A DNA stretch of 64,000 nt from Paraescarpia echinospica (GCA_020002185.1 CM034531.1:40282365-40346364); one strand, 5' to 3'. Positions 45,582 through 59,340 are shown, counted from the first letter of the stretch. The notes: a model not told the origin generated them from the sequence alone. A program made the numbers and translations.

Positions 45582-46309
45582 GGATAATTAATAAGCTTAA
45601 TTTATTATTTACACATAATAAAATTATTATTTTCAATGACGCTTGTTTGCGTGTCATTGGACATTTTCATTATAGTCTGCATCCTAGCACAAAATGCTTA
45701 ATATCAAAGCTGTAATTGCGATGTGTTTATCATCTATTTAACACTGCTCCTGTACAACATTAGGCGAACTGAATTTGTCTGTAGTTTGTATGTTCAGAAT
45801 ACCTGAGTCAATTTGTTGTCTACCCACGGTATGTTAAACCAGAAATGAGGTGTACACAAGGGGGAGCCACATCCCAGTGTTTGAGTTTACATTGTGCACC
45901 AGGTGTCCGTTCTGCTGCCTTGTTGATTGCCATGGAACTGTGGCTGTTAGATGCTGTCATAGTGGTAATGTTTGTAGTCTTTATAACACTGCTCTGGTTG
46001 ATAGTTAAAAACACTGTGTTGGGAAATAGAATGAAAACATTGTTGTAATGAAATGCAATTGTGGAATTGTTGTGGATGATGTCCAGCAGTGGTCTTGCTA
46101 TAGCAGACAAACAGTGTATTCTCAGATCATGTAAGGAGAACATTCTCTGATGATACATCAACCAGGAGAGATACTTTGGGCTCCAGTGATATGTGCATGT
46201 TTCTTGTGATATTCGACATATATAGTGAAGGTATTTGCCGAAGGAGTCCCTCAATCATACAGGAAGTGGTAACCCAATTAATGTCTCACTGTTTATACAT
46301 TTATTGTGA
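45582..46309. other. Intronic sequence
   Basis: No supported gene. A GCTGCCTTGTTGATTGCCAT stretch at about 45915 resembles GCTGCGTTGTTGATAGCCAT at about 43194, a possible dispersed repeat. Confidence 0.4.
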
Positions 46310-46650
46310 GGTCAGTTGGCGGTATGTGGTGAAGAAACATTTATGAATTGTAGCCAGTCTGTGGATGGTATTTAATGAAGAAACTAATATGTGTTGGAAA
46401 TCAGAAAGAGAAATTGAGTACAAGAATCACATGATTAGTATAATGATACAGTGTACAACTTCTCCATCCTTCATGTAAAAACAAGTCAATTTATTGCAAT
46501 TTCGTGTAGCCGGTCAGTGGGCGGGGTGTAATGAAGAAACATTTCAATCTTATAGCCAATCAGTGGGCAGTATGTAATGAAGAAACATTTATGTGTTGTA
46601 GCCAATCACATGGTGGTAACTAATGAAGAAACAGCTAGATGTTGTAGCAG
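46310..46650. repeat. Degenerate ~60-bp tandem repeat
   Basis: Several worn units containing GCCAATCAGTGGGCAGTATG and TAATGAAGAAACATTTATG. Confidence 0.7.
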
Positions 46651-48626
46651 CCGTCTTAGAACTTAGGTGTAAACCCAGGCAGTTGGCACTGCCAGTGTAG
46701 ACTAGTTGATTGAAAGCCCCTCCTTTTTCATCTAAAGCCAAGGATGTCTGTGGTAGTGATATGGTTAATGATAGTGATTGATGTTTGCCATGCTTAGCTA
46801 GGCAGGCAGTGTAGCATGGAAATAACTGTGTAGCATGGAAATAATAACCGTGTCACTTGGAAATACAACCAAATACTATAACATGAAGAGTATGCAAGAA
46901 ACATCTTCAGCTACATTTTAACATGTTTAGTATGACACTAAAGACCAACCAAATGGTGTAAAATAACAGAAGTAAGTGTGTTGTTTATGTACATGGATAA
47001 TTTGTTAATACAGTAAAACAATCCATAATGGGCATCATCAGGAATGTGCAATATGTACACCTGTATGGTGTGGCCATATTACTGCTATGGACAGGTAGTG
47101 AGTGGACAATGCTTGCAAACTAGTTATTCAAATGGGACTTTAAAAAATGTCCTGTATAGACAGGTGTTTGTTATAGACAGGTGTCGGCTAAGGCAGGTTT
47201 CACTATATAGGAGTATTCAGATTTCCCGATCAGATCTTGGTGGCTTTAGTGCACAAATAAATATATTATATTTTCTTTTTTTGTTCTTGAAACAAGTAAT
47301 TTAAAGGTTCTTAGTAATATATATTCTTGCTCTAATCAGGGATGCAATGGGTATTGATTGACAAATAAAAAATGTTAATATTGAGATATTGTCAAGCCTG
47401 GGATATTGTCGTGGGGATAGGACAGTGTCCAAGGGATATTGTTATGGGAGTGTTATTTGGATTTAGTATTTAATCACTTAGTTACTGGGTGTGTGAACAC
47501 ATCCACCTAGGCCAGTAGTATCACAAGTGTAAATATTGATAAATAGAGATACTTCACTTTGTATCTGTGTATGTATGAGTGCAGTTGTTTTTGGTATTGA
47601 TGGCTGTAGGAGGTTCGTGTGATATGTTGGTGCTTATTGTTGCAATATGGTAATGGCTGATCAAACTGTATGCTTTGTTACTTGTCCACTAAATGTTGTG
47701 ATAATGAATACGTAGTTTATGTAGTTCCTAGATGGCTATCTGCCTCAGTGTGCTACAGAACCAAGTGGTTGAAGGGCTGTGTATATCTCATTACGCAGCA
47801 CCCTGACTTGGTGGTAAACAAAACAACCCTGATTGGGGTATTTATTTATATCGTTGGTTTATGTGTCTTTTATTGGATTTCCTATCAGTAATATGATTCT
47901 CAGCACCTCTTATCTTATACAAATAAACACACATGACTGATACTTGATAAAACAAGAAGTTGGTTTATGCTGCTGTGCCCTAATGTAATATTATGTCTCG
48001 GTTTTCTATTAGTGCTATAAATAAATCTCCTGGATAGGAATAGATATGAACATATTATATGTCTGGCTCTTTCTGGTTGTTATGTTAGACCTACAATTTG
48101 AAATTCTATAGTGACGGTGGTGTACATTAGATATCAATATCATGTTCTAATTTAACAATGTGTAACAGCAGTACATTAATACATTTCTTGAAAATTCATA
48201 ATTAACTACTTCACAATTTTTTATTTTAGATGTTTTAATTAAATAAAATCAGTGTCCACTGGTAGACATATCACACAAGTTGTTTGTTGTAGAGATTCTG
48301 ATACCAATCTGTGGGTATTTGTAGAAGGGGCATACCCAGAAACTGATTTTCACAGGTGTTACCTTACATGTCTAACCCTTCTGGTAGACAACTCTTCATC
48401 TCTAAAGCCCTTACTTCTTTATCCAGCAGGGCAGAGATTCTTTAGTTGTTAAGTGGCTATATTTGCCATTTTATTAGTTATCGTTTGCCATCAGTGGATA
48501 AACAACCTTTTCAGATGTTAAGTCTCTCAGTCATCATTTGTAACCTTGACAATGTGCACTGCCAAACTGAGGCATTTTCATCAATAAAGGGATCTGAAAA
48601 CATGATTTGAGAAAAGAGCCATGGCT
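46651..48626. other. Intronic sequence
   Basis: Nothing supportable as a gene. Around 47150-47200 a repeated TATAGACAGGTGT phrase may be part of a DNA-transposon remnant. Confidence 0.4.
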
Positions 48627-48815
48627 GACTGGTGTAGCCTTCTCCTAAGGGTGGGGTACTTCTCCTGGTGTAGCCTTCTCCTAAGGGTGGGTTACTGACT
48701 GGTGTAGCCTTCTCCTAAGGGTAGGTTACTAACTGGTGTAGCCTACTCCTAAGGGTGGGTTACTGACTGGTGTAGCCTTCTCCTAAGGGTGGGGTACTTC
48801 TCCTGGTGTAGTATT
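48627..48815. repeat. 34-bp tandem repeat
   Basis: Five units of GGTGTAGCCTTCTCCTAAGG plus GTGGGTTACTGACT; the first and last carry a TTCTCCT variant at the join. Confidence 0.9.
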
Positions 48816-50159
48816 ACACTGGCAAGTTATTCCCTGTCTCTACCATGTCTGGTCAATCAGACCGCTTGACAGCTGTCAAAGATTGTTCCTTTACTGCTTC
48901 CACAAATATGCTCTGCACCACAAGGGTCCAGGATATTTGGTATGCCCCAGGGCAGAAACATGGCTGGTAACAGCAAGCTAGATTTAGTCTCCCTACGGTA
49001 GCATGAGAAGGAAGCACGCTATTCCGTAGGAAGAATGTAGGGACATTGGGTGGATACTGGAATAAAGAAAAGGAACTGTGAGTAGTCAGCAAGAAAAGTG
49101 TGACAAAAGATACTACAAAAATGTTGCTTCATCAAAGCCCAGGCATTTGGAGTATATCTAAGAAAAGTGCTGTGATGAAGGTGTGAAGTTGCCCAGCACT
49201 AAGTCTGTCTCTGACAATGAGGATGTACAGTTGGCTTCATTTCTTACATATCATAGTAATGATATTGAAGAAACCTACTACTGACAAGTGTTTGCAAGTG
49301 TGCCAGAGAGGGCGAGAAACATTACCAACAACATCACTGTAATGTGCCAACTGTCTTGCAACATCTCAGTGCAGACACACCTGGAAGACGCCCTGTCAGT
49401 GTATGCAGGATGAGGCATGAGGTTAATCAACTGATGTCTTCTACTGCTCAACTGTATTGCTGAGTGGTAACACTGCAGACGTAAGAGGATTTCCTAATAG
49501 AACGACTGATAGCAACAATCTTGAGACCATGTCAGCTGACGCTGCATTTTTGTTGAGCTCTACATTAGTAACAGGAATAGGCATAGTGACGCATATACTT
49601 TAAAAAAAATTTGGTTGAAAGATCAACACTGTGAACTAATGAAATTAATCGCTGTAGACTGATGAAATTAATCATTGTGGACATGTGGTGGTTGCAAACC
49701 ACATCTGGAGATTCTGGTCTGCCGCTATAGAGAAGATAACTTGACGTCACTAGTAGTAGTACAACGGAAGTTTGTCTTATCAGCAGCTCTATGACTTTGG
49801 GTTGATATTCTGCTTCCATAAACATGTATGTCAGATGTGGTTTCTGCTGAGAGCTGCAAGCAACTTGTCTGAGGCTTAAAATCTGTGTCACAGTGTGGAC
49901 AGTGTCCATAGCTGGACACGAGAGGGGCAGTTCCAGCAGTTGATAAGTTGATAACAGCAGGCAGGTGTGGGCAGGTATGGTCAGTGGCAGACAGGTGTGG
50001 ACAAGTGTGAGAAGACCGGACATACCTGGAATGTGTTCAGTGGAAAGAGAGTCTAGGCACTGACCAGGTCAATTACTCTGGCACAGGTCCGATTTCTGCT
50101 GGTTTATAAACAACAGCAGCCAGACTAAGTTTGATCCCTGGCTGAGATCAGTTTTCTAG
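48816..50159. other. Intronic sequence
   Basis: No gene or repeat family that I can support. The 152-codon minus-strand frame at 49565-50023 has no recognisable domain. Confidence 0.4.
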
Positions 50160-50265
50160 CCACAACTGGACAGAGGTGAGGTCAATTCTCTAGCCACAAC
50201 TGGACATATGTGAAGTCAGTTTTCTAGTCACAACTGGACAGTGGTGAGGTCAGTTTTCTAGCCGC
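50160..50265. repeat. ~35-bp tandem repeat
   Basis: Units of CTAGCCACAACTGGACA plus a GTGAGGTCAGTTTT-type remainder, about three and a half copies. Confidence 0.85.
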
Positions 50266-51387
50266 TGGAGTTGGTCAGCATGTCACCAGTGTTTTTAGGC
50301 AGTCATAAAGAAGAATTGACCATGGGAACTTGATTGGTATATTGTTATAACTTCGGCTTTCCTGTCATGTGAAAGCAAGTTTTATTTTCAATTTGCAGCA
50401 ATTTTGTGATTAGCTGTAATTTGTGGCTAAATTGCATTGCAATAAAACAGCTGTGCTATAGCAAAGTAACTCAGCCACAAACAGCTGTTTTAGATGATAT
50501 CAGAGCACTTATGTTTTGCTGAATGGCACACAAGAATGGTCTTACCACTGCCTTGCCTGGGTCTGGCACTTTACATCAACTCATCCTGTCACATAAATAG
50601 ACTGCTTTGACAGAGTGTGACACCTGACACAACAGACTAAGGCTTAGTCACCTGGAAGGTATCTGTGACCTCACTGAGAGGGGATTCCCTGCTCAGTCAC
50701 ATGATGACTAAGCTCAGCAGTTTAACGGACAGTGCAGACCGTGGTTGATTTACATGTGTGGCTCTGTGTGGTCACTGTTTGGTTTAGTTGTTGTTGATTG
50801 TTGACCAGTGTGGCCATTGCCAGCAGACAGGGGAAGGCTGTGTGTAATTTGGTAGAGTGTCTGGCAGTAGGGTGATTGGACTGTGAGGTGGGGCAGTGAA
50901 GCATGGAACAGTGCCAGCCTGTGTACACTGGGCCTTGACACCAAAGCAGCCAGTGTGGCCTGACACCACCTACAGCTGGTAGACCTCATGGTAATGTCAC
51001 AACAAGCACTGCTGCTAGATCCACACATACACCAACACTGTCATAGGATGTACATCACTGGCCCAGCTTCACTGAGTGTCACATATGAAGCTGTGTGACA
51101 AGACTTGATGATGTAGTTGGACTGTCAGCGGGTGCATTAGACAGTGACACGACACATCGACACGACTCATGTCACCAGTGGACCCTACCTGTGTGAAATG
51201 ATAGCCTAGTCAATGGTGTTATCATTGACACCAGCAGACAATAATAACGAGTCATTGTGGAGATACAGTGACCCGTGTGGTGCTGGCACCACCCACAAGA
51301 GTGGTGCTCCAATGTGGTGGTGCACTAGAGGGGATGTTACCTCACAGAGGGAGGACAGCCAGGGAGAGACGGGAACTGTCTCCCCAG
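50266..51387. other. Intronic sequence before the RASSF-like exon
   Basis: No supported gene. The open frame of the next exon extends back to an ATG at 51213 just after a stop at 51207, so an alternative first exon starting at 51213 is possible. Confidence 0.4.
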
Positions 51388-51480
51388 TGTCCCAGGAAGT
51401 AGCAGCAGAGGAGGACGGGTGTGATCCAAACATGGATGAGACATCTCCACTGGATTACCTCAATGTTGAGTTACGGATCA
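51388..51480 (+). CDS. RASSF-like exon before the Ras-association domain
   Basis: A 93-bp phase 1-to-1 exon between acceptor ACTGTCTCCCCAG and a perfect donor ATCA|GTGAGT. It encodes VSQEVAAEEDGCDPNMDETS then PLDYLNVELRI. The part from DETSP aligns with the segment just before the RA domain in RASSF1 and RASSF5 (ETPDL-x-x-x-EI-x-x-KI-x-x-YN) with matching spacing. The phase matches both the C1 exon and the 35818 exon. An earlier start is possible: the frame is open from ATG 51213, so a short isoform might begin there; other in-frame phase-1 acceptors include a CAGCAG at 51232-51237. The following exon is not in view. Confidence 0.62.
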
Positions 51481-53100
51481 GTGAGTACAATCAGTGGGTA
51501 CAGGGGGGGCTAAGTAGAGAGGGCACTAAGTACAATCAGGGGGTACAGGGGGCTAAGTAGAGAGGGCACTGAGTACAATCAGTGGGTACAGGGGGGCTAA
51601 GTAGAGAGGGCACTGAGTACAATCAGTGGGTACAGGGGGGCTAAGTAGAGAGGGCACTGAGTACAATCAGTGGGTACAGGGGGGCTAAGTAGAGAGGGCA
51701 CTGNNNNNNNNNNNNNNNNNNNNNNNNNNNNNNNNNNNNNNNNNNNNNNNNNNNNNNNNNNNNNNNNNNNNNNNNNNNNNNNNNNNNNNNNNNNNNNNNN
51801 NNNNNNNNNNNNNNNNNNNNNNNNNNNNNNNNNNNNNNNNNNNNNNNNNNNNNNNNNNNNNNNNNNNNNNNNNNNNNNNNNNNNNNNNNNNNNNNNNNNN
51901 NNNNNNNNNNNNNNNNNNNNNNNNNNNNNNNNNNNNNNNNNNNNNNNNNNNNNNNNNNNNNNNNNNNNNNNNNNNNNNNNNNNNNNNNNNNNNNNNNNNN
52001 NNNNNNNNNNNNNNNNNNNNNNNNNNNNNNNNNNNNNNNNNNNNNNNNNNNNNNNNNNNNNNNNNNNNNNNNNNNNNNNNNNNNNNNNNNNNNNNNNNNN
52101 NNNNNNNNNNNNNNNNNNNNNNNNNNNNNNNNNNNNNNNNNNNNNNNNNNNNNNNNNNNNNNNNNNNNNNNNNNNNNNNNNNNNNNNNNNNNNNNNNNNN
52201 NNNNNNNNNNNNNNNNNNNNNNNNNNNNNNNNNNNNNNNNNNNNNNNNNNNNNNNNNNNNNNNNNNNNNNNNNNNNNNNNNNNNNNNNNNNNNNNNNNNN
52301 NNNNNNNNNNNNNNNNNNNNNNNNNNNNNNNNNNNNNNNNNNNNNNNNNNNNNNNNNNNNNNNNNNNNNNNNNNNNNNNNNNNNNNNNNNNNNNNNNNNN
52401 NNNNNNNNNNNNNNNNNNNNNNNNNNNNNNNNNNNNNNNNNNNNNNNNNNNNNNNNNNNNNNNNNNNNNNNNNNNNNNNNNNNNNNNNNNNNNNNNNNNN
52501 NNNNNNNNNNNNNNNNNNNNNNNNNNNNNNNNNNNNNNNNNNNNNNNNNNNNNNNNNNNNNNNNNNNNNNNNNNNNNNNNNNNNNNNNNNNNNNNNNNNN
52601 NNNNNNNNNNNNNNNNNNNNNNNNNNNNNNNNNNNNNNNNNNNNNNNNNNNNNNNNNNNNNNNNNNNNNNNNNNNNNNNNNNNNNNNNNNNNNNNNNNNN
52701 NNNAGAGAGGGCACTGAGTACAATCAGTGGGTACAGGGGGGCTAAGTAGAGAGGGCACTGAGTACAATCAGGGGGTACAGGGGGCTAAGTAGAGAGGGCA
52801 CTGAGTACAATCAGGGGATACAGGGGGCTAAGTAGAGAGGGCACTGAGTACAATCAGGGGGTACAGGGGGCTAAGTAGAGAGGGCACTGAGTACAATCAG
52901 GTGAAACAGGGGGCTAAGTAGAGAGGGCAATGAGTACAATCAGGGGGTACAGAGGGCTAAGTAGAGAGGGCACTGAGTACAATCAGGGGGTACAGGGGGC
53001 TAGGTAGAGAGGGCACTGGGTACAATCAGGTGATACAGGGGGCTAAGTAGGGAGGGCACTGGGTACAATCAGGGGGTACAGGGGCTAAGTAGAGAGGTCA
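51481..53100. repeat. 44-bp minisatellite starting at the exon's splice donor
   Basis: Units of GAGTACAATCAGTGGGTACA plus GGGGGGCTAAGTAGAGAGGG and CACT. The first unit begins in the donor itself (GTGAGTACAATC), so the array abuts the exon with no spacer. Unit variants (GGGGGTACA, GGTGATACA) appear toward 53000. It is broken by a 1000-N gap at 51704-52703, so its true length is unknown. Confidence 0.95.
51704..52703. other. Assembly gap of 1000 N inside the 44-bp array
   Basis: Exactly 1000 N with array units on both sides. The assembly probably broke because of the repeat. Confidence 1.
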
Positions 53101-53289
53101 GTGAGTACATTTGAGGGGGATAAGTAGAAATGTAAGGGGGTAGATAGGGTTTAAATAGAGGGGTCATTGAATGTTCTGGTGGCTGGTTATTAACAGGTGG
53201 CAAACTCTAATGACTGTATGTAAGTACATTTCCTGTACATACACCTGTACAATTACATGTGTACATTGTGTTACCTGTTTCTGTGAGGG

Positions 53290-54215
53290 TAGCTTCACTT
53301 TTAGGGTTATATGTTGTTACAGAGTTACCTGTTGTTGTGGGGTTACCTGTTGTTGTGAGATTACCTGTAGTTGTGAGGTTACCTGTAGTTGTGAGGTTAC
53401 CTGTTGTTGTAGGTTTACCTGTTGTTGTGAGGTTACCTATAGTTGTGAGGTTACATGTTGTTGTAAGATTACTTGTAATTGTGAGGTTACCTGATGCTGT
53501 GAGGTTATTTGTAGTTGTAAGGTTACCTGTAGTTGTGCGGTTATATGTAGTTGTGAGGTTACATGTTGTGAGGTTACTTGTAGTTGTGAGGTTACCTGTA
53601 GTTGTGAGGTTACTTGTAGTTGTGAGGTTACCTGTTGTTGTGAGATTACTTGTAGTTGTGAGGTTACCTGTTGTTGTGAGGTTACTTGTTGTTGTGAGGT
53701 TACTTGTAGTTGTGAAGTTACCTGTTGTTGTGAGGTTACCTATAGTTGTGAGGTTACATGTTGTAAGATTACTTGTAATTGTGAGGTTACCTGATGCTGT
53801 GAGGTTATTTGTAGTTGTAAGGTTACCTGTAGTTGTGAGGTTATATGTAGTTGTGAGGTTACATGTTGTGAGGTTACTTGTAGTTGTGAGGTTACCTGTA
53901 GTTGTGAGGTTACTTGTAGTTGTGAGGTTACCTGTTGTTGTGAGATTACTTGTAGTTGTGAGGTTACCTGTTGTTGTGAGGTTACTTGTTGTTGTGAGGT
54001 TACTTGTAGTTGTGAAGTTACCTGTTGTTTTGAGGTTACCTGTTGTTTTGAGGTTACCTGTTGTTTTGAGGTTACCTGTTGTTGTGAGGTTACCTGATGT
54101 TGTGAAGTTACCTGTAGTTGTGATGTTATCTGTTGTTGTGAGGTTACCAGTTGTTGTGAGGTTACCTGATGTTGTGAGGTTACCTGTAGTTGTGAGGTTA
54201 CCTGTTGTTGCAGAG
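53290..54215. repeat. 18-bp minisatellite with a 300-bp internal duplication
   Basis: About fifty units of GAGGTTACCTGTTGTTGT. A block starting TTGTAAGATTACTTGTAATT at 53461 recurs at 53761, exactly 300 bp later, with few differences. The 319-codon frame it creates (VVVRLP repeated) is an artefact. Confidence 0.95.
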
Positions 54216-57200
54216 TAGAAATATCTGTTTATCCACCATTATAGCAATATTTGCACAATACATTTAACATGTCAGTCTTTGTAAATACTTGAGACACTGG
54301 AAACTACTGTGATGACACGTCCCATTATGTTAGTGTTGGCAGTCTGTAGACTGACAAGTCCTTAGTGTAGATAATCTGTATGAGAGCCAACTAGCACCAA
54401 CCATGTCTCACTTGATAAATAGTGTGAACAGAACATTTCTTTTATTTCCCCTTTCTTGTTCCAGTCTTCTCTGTCTTTGTCTCAGAGGGTCCAACTACTG
54501 TTTAAGACTACTACTTCATTTATTTGGTCCACTTATATTGTCTGGATAAACTGATTGGTCCCTTCAGATACCATTCACAAACGTGATTAGTTGGCTAAAT
54601 GCTAGATGCTTTATAGAGGTGTAAACCAACTATTGCCCCTAAGCAGGCATAACACGTCTCTTGATTGAGTAGACATGTCACAACAGCAGACTTAGCATTT
54701 CACAATGAGTGTTTTATAGCTGGAGTTTCACTTCCTACTAGGTTGATCTTTAGTAGGAATTCAGACAAAAATACACCATTACACATACAGTACTATCATA
54801 CACTATCTGTACATGTAGTATGATGTTCTATCATAAAGGCACATCTGAAAACATCACATACCAAAAAGGCACAAATTAAAATTTTATTAATGCAACTTGT
54901 TTATAAACATTATGTGCATTTGTATCTAGGGGATCTATACTACACACATATATTACACACCTTAGTTTACAAACTTATCTTTTGCAAATTGCAGTGTTAC
55001 TTGTTAATAAGCCCAATAAGTTCTTGAACTCATGATTGATTCTAGAACATTGTTGTGACTACATAGGTTGACTGAAAGTGAGGAGTTGATTACAACCAAG
55101 CTATGCTAATCTACCAAGTCATGTAGCCACCAGGGCCAGCTGTCTTATCATGAGCACTATACTGGTGACTGCTCACACCTGTACTATGTGTGGTGGTATC
55201 AATGAAGGACTGTGTTGTTCTTCCATTTACCATATCTGTCTGGTGGCTGTAGACATTGCTGTAGGGTCTCTTTCTCTCTACTGGGGCATTCACTGCCAAG
55301 ACACTCACAGACACTTGCTAGTGTCAATTGCCTTTGTACGCATAATGGTGTAGCATAGTTGTGCTTAATTTGTGGGTTTTAATTACACATCACTTCATTC
55401 TGTAAAATTCACCTGATAACATCAAATTAAGATAATCTTACCTGTTGTGTACAACCAACTAGGAGCAATGTAAGATGAGCCTAACATGAACTGTTCCATC
55501 AACACAAATAGGGGCGTTAGGGGGCCTATTTGTTGTCAGTGATAGGGATATTAGTGCAGCAAGGCTGGCTCTACTCCAATTATCCCTATTTGTATGCATT
55601 AACCCTAGTTTGGCTGCAGAGTCCCGTTACACTCCACTGCAGGACCTCAGGGTGGATGGTTCAGTTCTCCACAATGTAGTGTCAGGGTGATTGTATGATG
55701 TATGTGTTTACATTTGATAGCTGTAAACAATACAGAAAATATATAAACTATATATACAGTGTTTACATTTGGTTGCTCTAACTGACCCAGAAGAGCTATG
55801 AACAGTGAAGTACATTGGAACCTTACTAATAAGATGACCCTTGGGACTGGGCCAAACTTCCCTCAATAGTGGGTTGACCAATCAGCAAGACTACTTTCCT
55901 CTACTTCTCTGTTAAGGAAATAATTTGGGACTCCTAGTGTAGCAATGACTGCAAGGTAACAGTATCAACCTTTGCACTTCCTTTTTGACTTTATACAGTT
56001 GTTACAAGTTTGTGAATATATATTATTTGAATTCCTCTGGTGGAATATGTATTTAAAACTGGCACAAGACCCTAGTACCTGTCTTGTAGTAGCATACTAT
56101 TTGTGTCACCTGCACAGGTATTTTTAATGTGCACAGTGTCAATACATTTATGTCTTTGCCCAACACTTTTAGCATGATTCTTACAAAACAGTATTTGCTG
56201 CAAATTAAAGTGTAAGTTGCATACTGGTGTGATGGGCTGTACATGTCATAATACACTCAATTGTTTACATAATTCAAATCAAACTTCCCAGACATTTACC
56301 AGAGACAGTCTTGTCTCTTTTATCCACAACATAACTGTCTTTATCAAGGCTGATAAGGCCAGGAGCAAGCATTCGTGTAAGACTGGTTGTGGGTGCAGAC
56401 ACTGCAGTCATACCACAGGTGTGGCCCTCCCTGGCTCCCAACACACACTGTCTTGTGGCAAGACAGGGATGTGAGAATACATATAAGTTGGGAGTTATTA
56501 TGTAGGGCAAATGTCTATCAAATGTAGTTTAGTAAACTTTGGTGTGTTTGAACTGTGATGCTACCATGTGGTACGGGCATAGGTATGTGCATAATCATAT
56601 ATGTATGTATGCTTAGAAGCAGCAGCTGTGTGATGTGCCTATTAAACACCAGGCTGGTTGTATATTAGGCTAAGGGACCATATCTAGAGTTGCATCCGTG
56701 TTTGTGGGACATGTTAAATTATTATGATGGATATTTTACAAGCTCAGTTTTTCAGCAGCCTTATTAAAAAACTTTAGTGATTAAAATGTTTTAATTTGAT
56801 AATATATAATTATTATTAATATATATAACATTTTGTTAGTCATTGGTGTGTTTTACAGTATGTTATACTTGTGTGCTGTTACTCGATATTCTTGTTGATA
56901 CTACCTTTATCTGAATCTGTTGACATTAATGAGCTTAGGTTTATCTTTATGTAAACACCAAGAGAAAATCAATAGTGCCTTTGCACATATCAGTGTAGAA
57001 ATGGACACAGGAAATTATTCAAATACTGATGGTGTTTCTCATAGACATGAGACTAATTGGGCATTATGTTGGTAATTAACCCAGGCACATTTGCCCACTG
57101 GGAACACAGGTCATCAAGAACTGTCATCCAGTATGTCCTATTCCATGCTGTCTTTGCAAGTTCTTCCCAGTTCTAATCCATTTTTGTTATCTCTGCTTCA

Positions 57201-58289
57201 AGATATCTCTGGTAAGTATTCCTAAACCTTCCTCCTGTTTCCTCCCTTGGGGGTTCCATATGAGGGCTTGTCTGGGGTGATACAGGATGCAGGTTTAGTG
57301 GGTGACCTCCATTGTCTCTTCTTGATTTCCTTCTCCAATGGAAGCTGTGGCCCTTTCCTAAAGAGTCATGTTGCTAAGTACAATTTCAGTTTCCCACTTT
57401 TGCACAGCCATCTGTTGATATCATCTATCATTTGTTAGCTAGGTCTTGCACCAGGTTTGCAAGCTGGGTATTAAGACATGTCCCCCAAGGAACTGGCTAT
57501 AAATTGTTCTTCTATATATGACAGCTGTTCCTGGTCTGACTGGAAACAATAATTATGTAGTACTTATTTACTCTGTGTACCTAAGCTGCACTCGGTAGTC
57601 ACCAAATGTAAACAGTTTATATAATATCTGTAATCGTTTTGAAAAAAAAGTCATTTATTTAAATGGTGAAAAGAATAGATTTTGATCACTAGATGTGGTA
57701 ACTTGTTAAAATCATTTGCTGGGCTGATATTTAACTTTCAACATTTTGAATTTGTTAGTGACATTGTTTTTGAGGGAGTAAAAAAGCTGATGCATCAACA
57801 TAGAAAGACTGATTTGTGCATTCATGTGAAGATTAAATTTGTGAAAATTGCTTGAATTGGTTCCTGGGCAGGAATTATATAAGGTGATAGTGAAAGGGGC
57901 GAAAACAATTGAAGAGACCTTTAAATAGACCTGTGCCACCTGTAAGTCAACATGTGTTTATTTCTTTTAGTCAGGCTCAGTTGCTCTGCTTTAAGATTTG
58001 GATACAGTAACTGGAAAGGAAACTGAGACTCATTAATACATCAGTGTGATGAGAACAAGGGATATGCTACCATTGCCTTGGTGGACTCTGGCAAGCCACT
58101 AGTGTTCTTTGAGCACACCCCCAGGTCTGCTGTAACCCTGTGGTGCAGGTAGAGTGTGCTGACAGGCACCCAACTAATCCATATGCCCTGACTACTATAG
58201 AAGGCTACTGCCTTATGATATTCCCAGCGTGGCCTGACTGCAGCCAACTGTGGATGTCTGACTCAACCTCTCTAGTCCTGCCTCCGTCA
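54216..58289. other. Unique intronic or intergenic sequence
   Basis: About 4 kb with no exon I can support. I looked for an RA-domain exon (a G-x-Y-x-GFIKV pattern) and saw none. At 57100-57350 the minus strand gives weak LINE-like phrases (DWNWEELAKT, SQWANVPG), possibly a very old retrotransposon relic. Confidence 0.4.
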
Positions 58290-59340
58290 GACTCACTGGT
58301 GGACACAGGCCTGTAGTGAGTTACACAGTGGACACAGGCCTCTAGTGAGTTACTCAGTGGACACGGGCCTGTAGTGAGTTACACAGTGGACACAGGCCTG
58401 TAGTGAGTTACACAGTGGACACAGGCCTATAGTGAGTTACACAGTGGACACAGGCCTATAGTGAGTTACACAGTGGACACAGGCCTGTAGTTAGTTACGC
58501 AGTGGACACAGGCCTATAGTGAGTTACGCAGTGGACACAGGCCTGTAGTGAGTTACACAGTGGACACAGGCCTGTAGTGAGTTACACAGTGTACACAGGC
58601 CTGTAGTGAGTTACATAGTGGACACAGGCCTATAGTGAGTTACACAGTGGACACAGGCCTGTAGTGAGTTACACAGTGGACACAGGCCTATAGTGAGTTA
58701 CACAGTGGACACAGGCCTGTAGTGAGTTACACAGTGGACACAGGCCTGTAGTGAGTTACACAGTGGACACAGGCCTGTAGTGAGTTACACAGTGGATACA
58801 GGCCTATAGTGAGTTACATAGTGGACACAGGCCTGTAGTGATTTACATAGTGGACACAAACCTGTAGTGATTTACATAGTGGACACATACCGGCAATGAG
58901 TTACACAGTGGACACAGGCCTATAGTGAGTTACACAGTGGACACAGGCCTGTAGTGAGTTACACAGTGGGCACAGGCCTGTAGTGAGTTACACAGTGGAC
59001 ACAGGCCTGTAGTGAGTTACACAGTGGACAAGGCCTGTAGTGAGTTACACAGTGGATACAGGCCTATAGTGAGTTACATAGTGGACACAGGCCTGTAGTG
59101 ATTTACATAGTGGACACAAACCTGTAGTGATTTACATAGTGGACACATACCGGCAGTGAGTTACACAGTGGACACAGGCCTTTAGTGAGTTACACAGTGG
59201 ACACAGGCCTGTAGTGAGTTACACAGTGAACACAGGCCTGTAGTGAATTACACAGTGGACACAAGCCTGTAGTGAGTTTCACAGTGGACACAGGCATGTA
59301 GTGAGTTTCACAGTGGACACAGGGCCTGCACTGGATTACA
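58290..59340. repeat. 29-bp minisatellite
   Basis: About 35 units of GTAGTGAGTTACACAGTGGA plus CACAGGCCT. A variant block with GTGATTTACATAGTGGACAC and ACATACCGGCA occurs near 58835 and again about 260 bp later, showing segmental duplication within the array. Each unit contains GTGAGT. Confidence 0.96.

Noticed and set aside
53259..54218. 319-codon VVVRLP-repeat frame
   Set aside because: The 18-bp unit is six codons long, so one frame stays open by periodicity alone.
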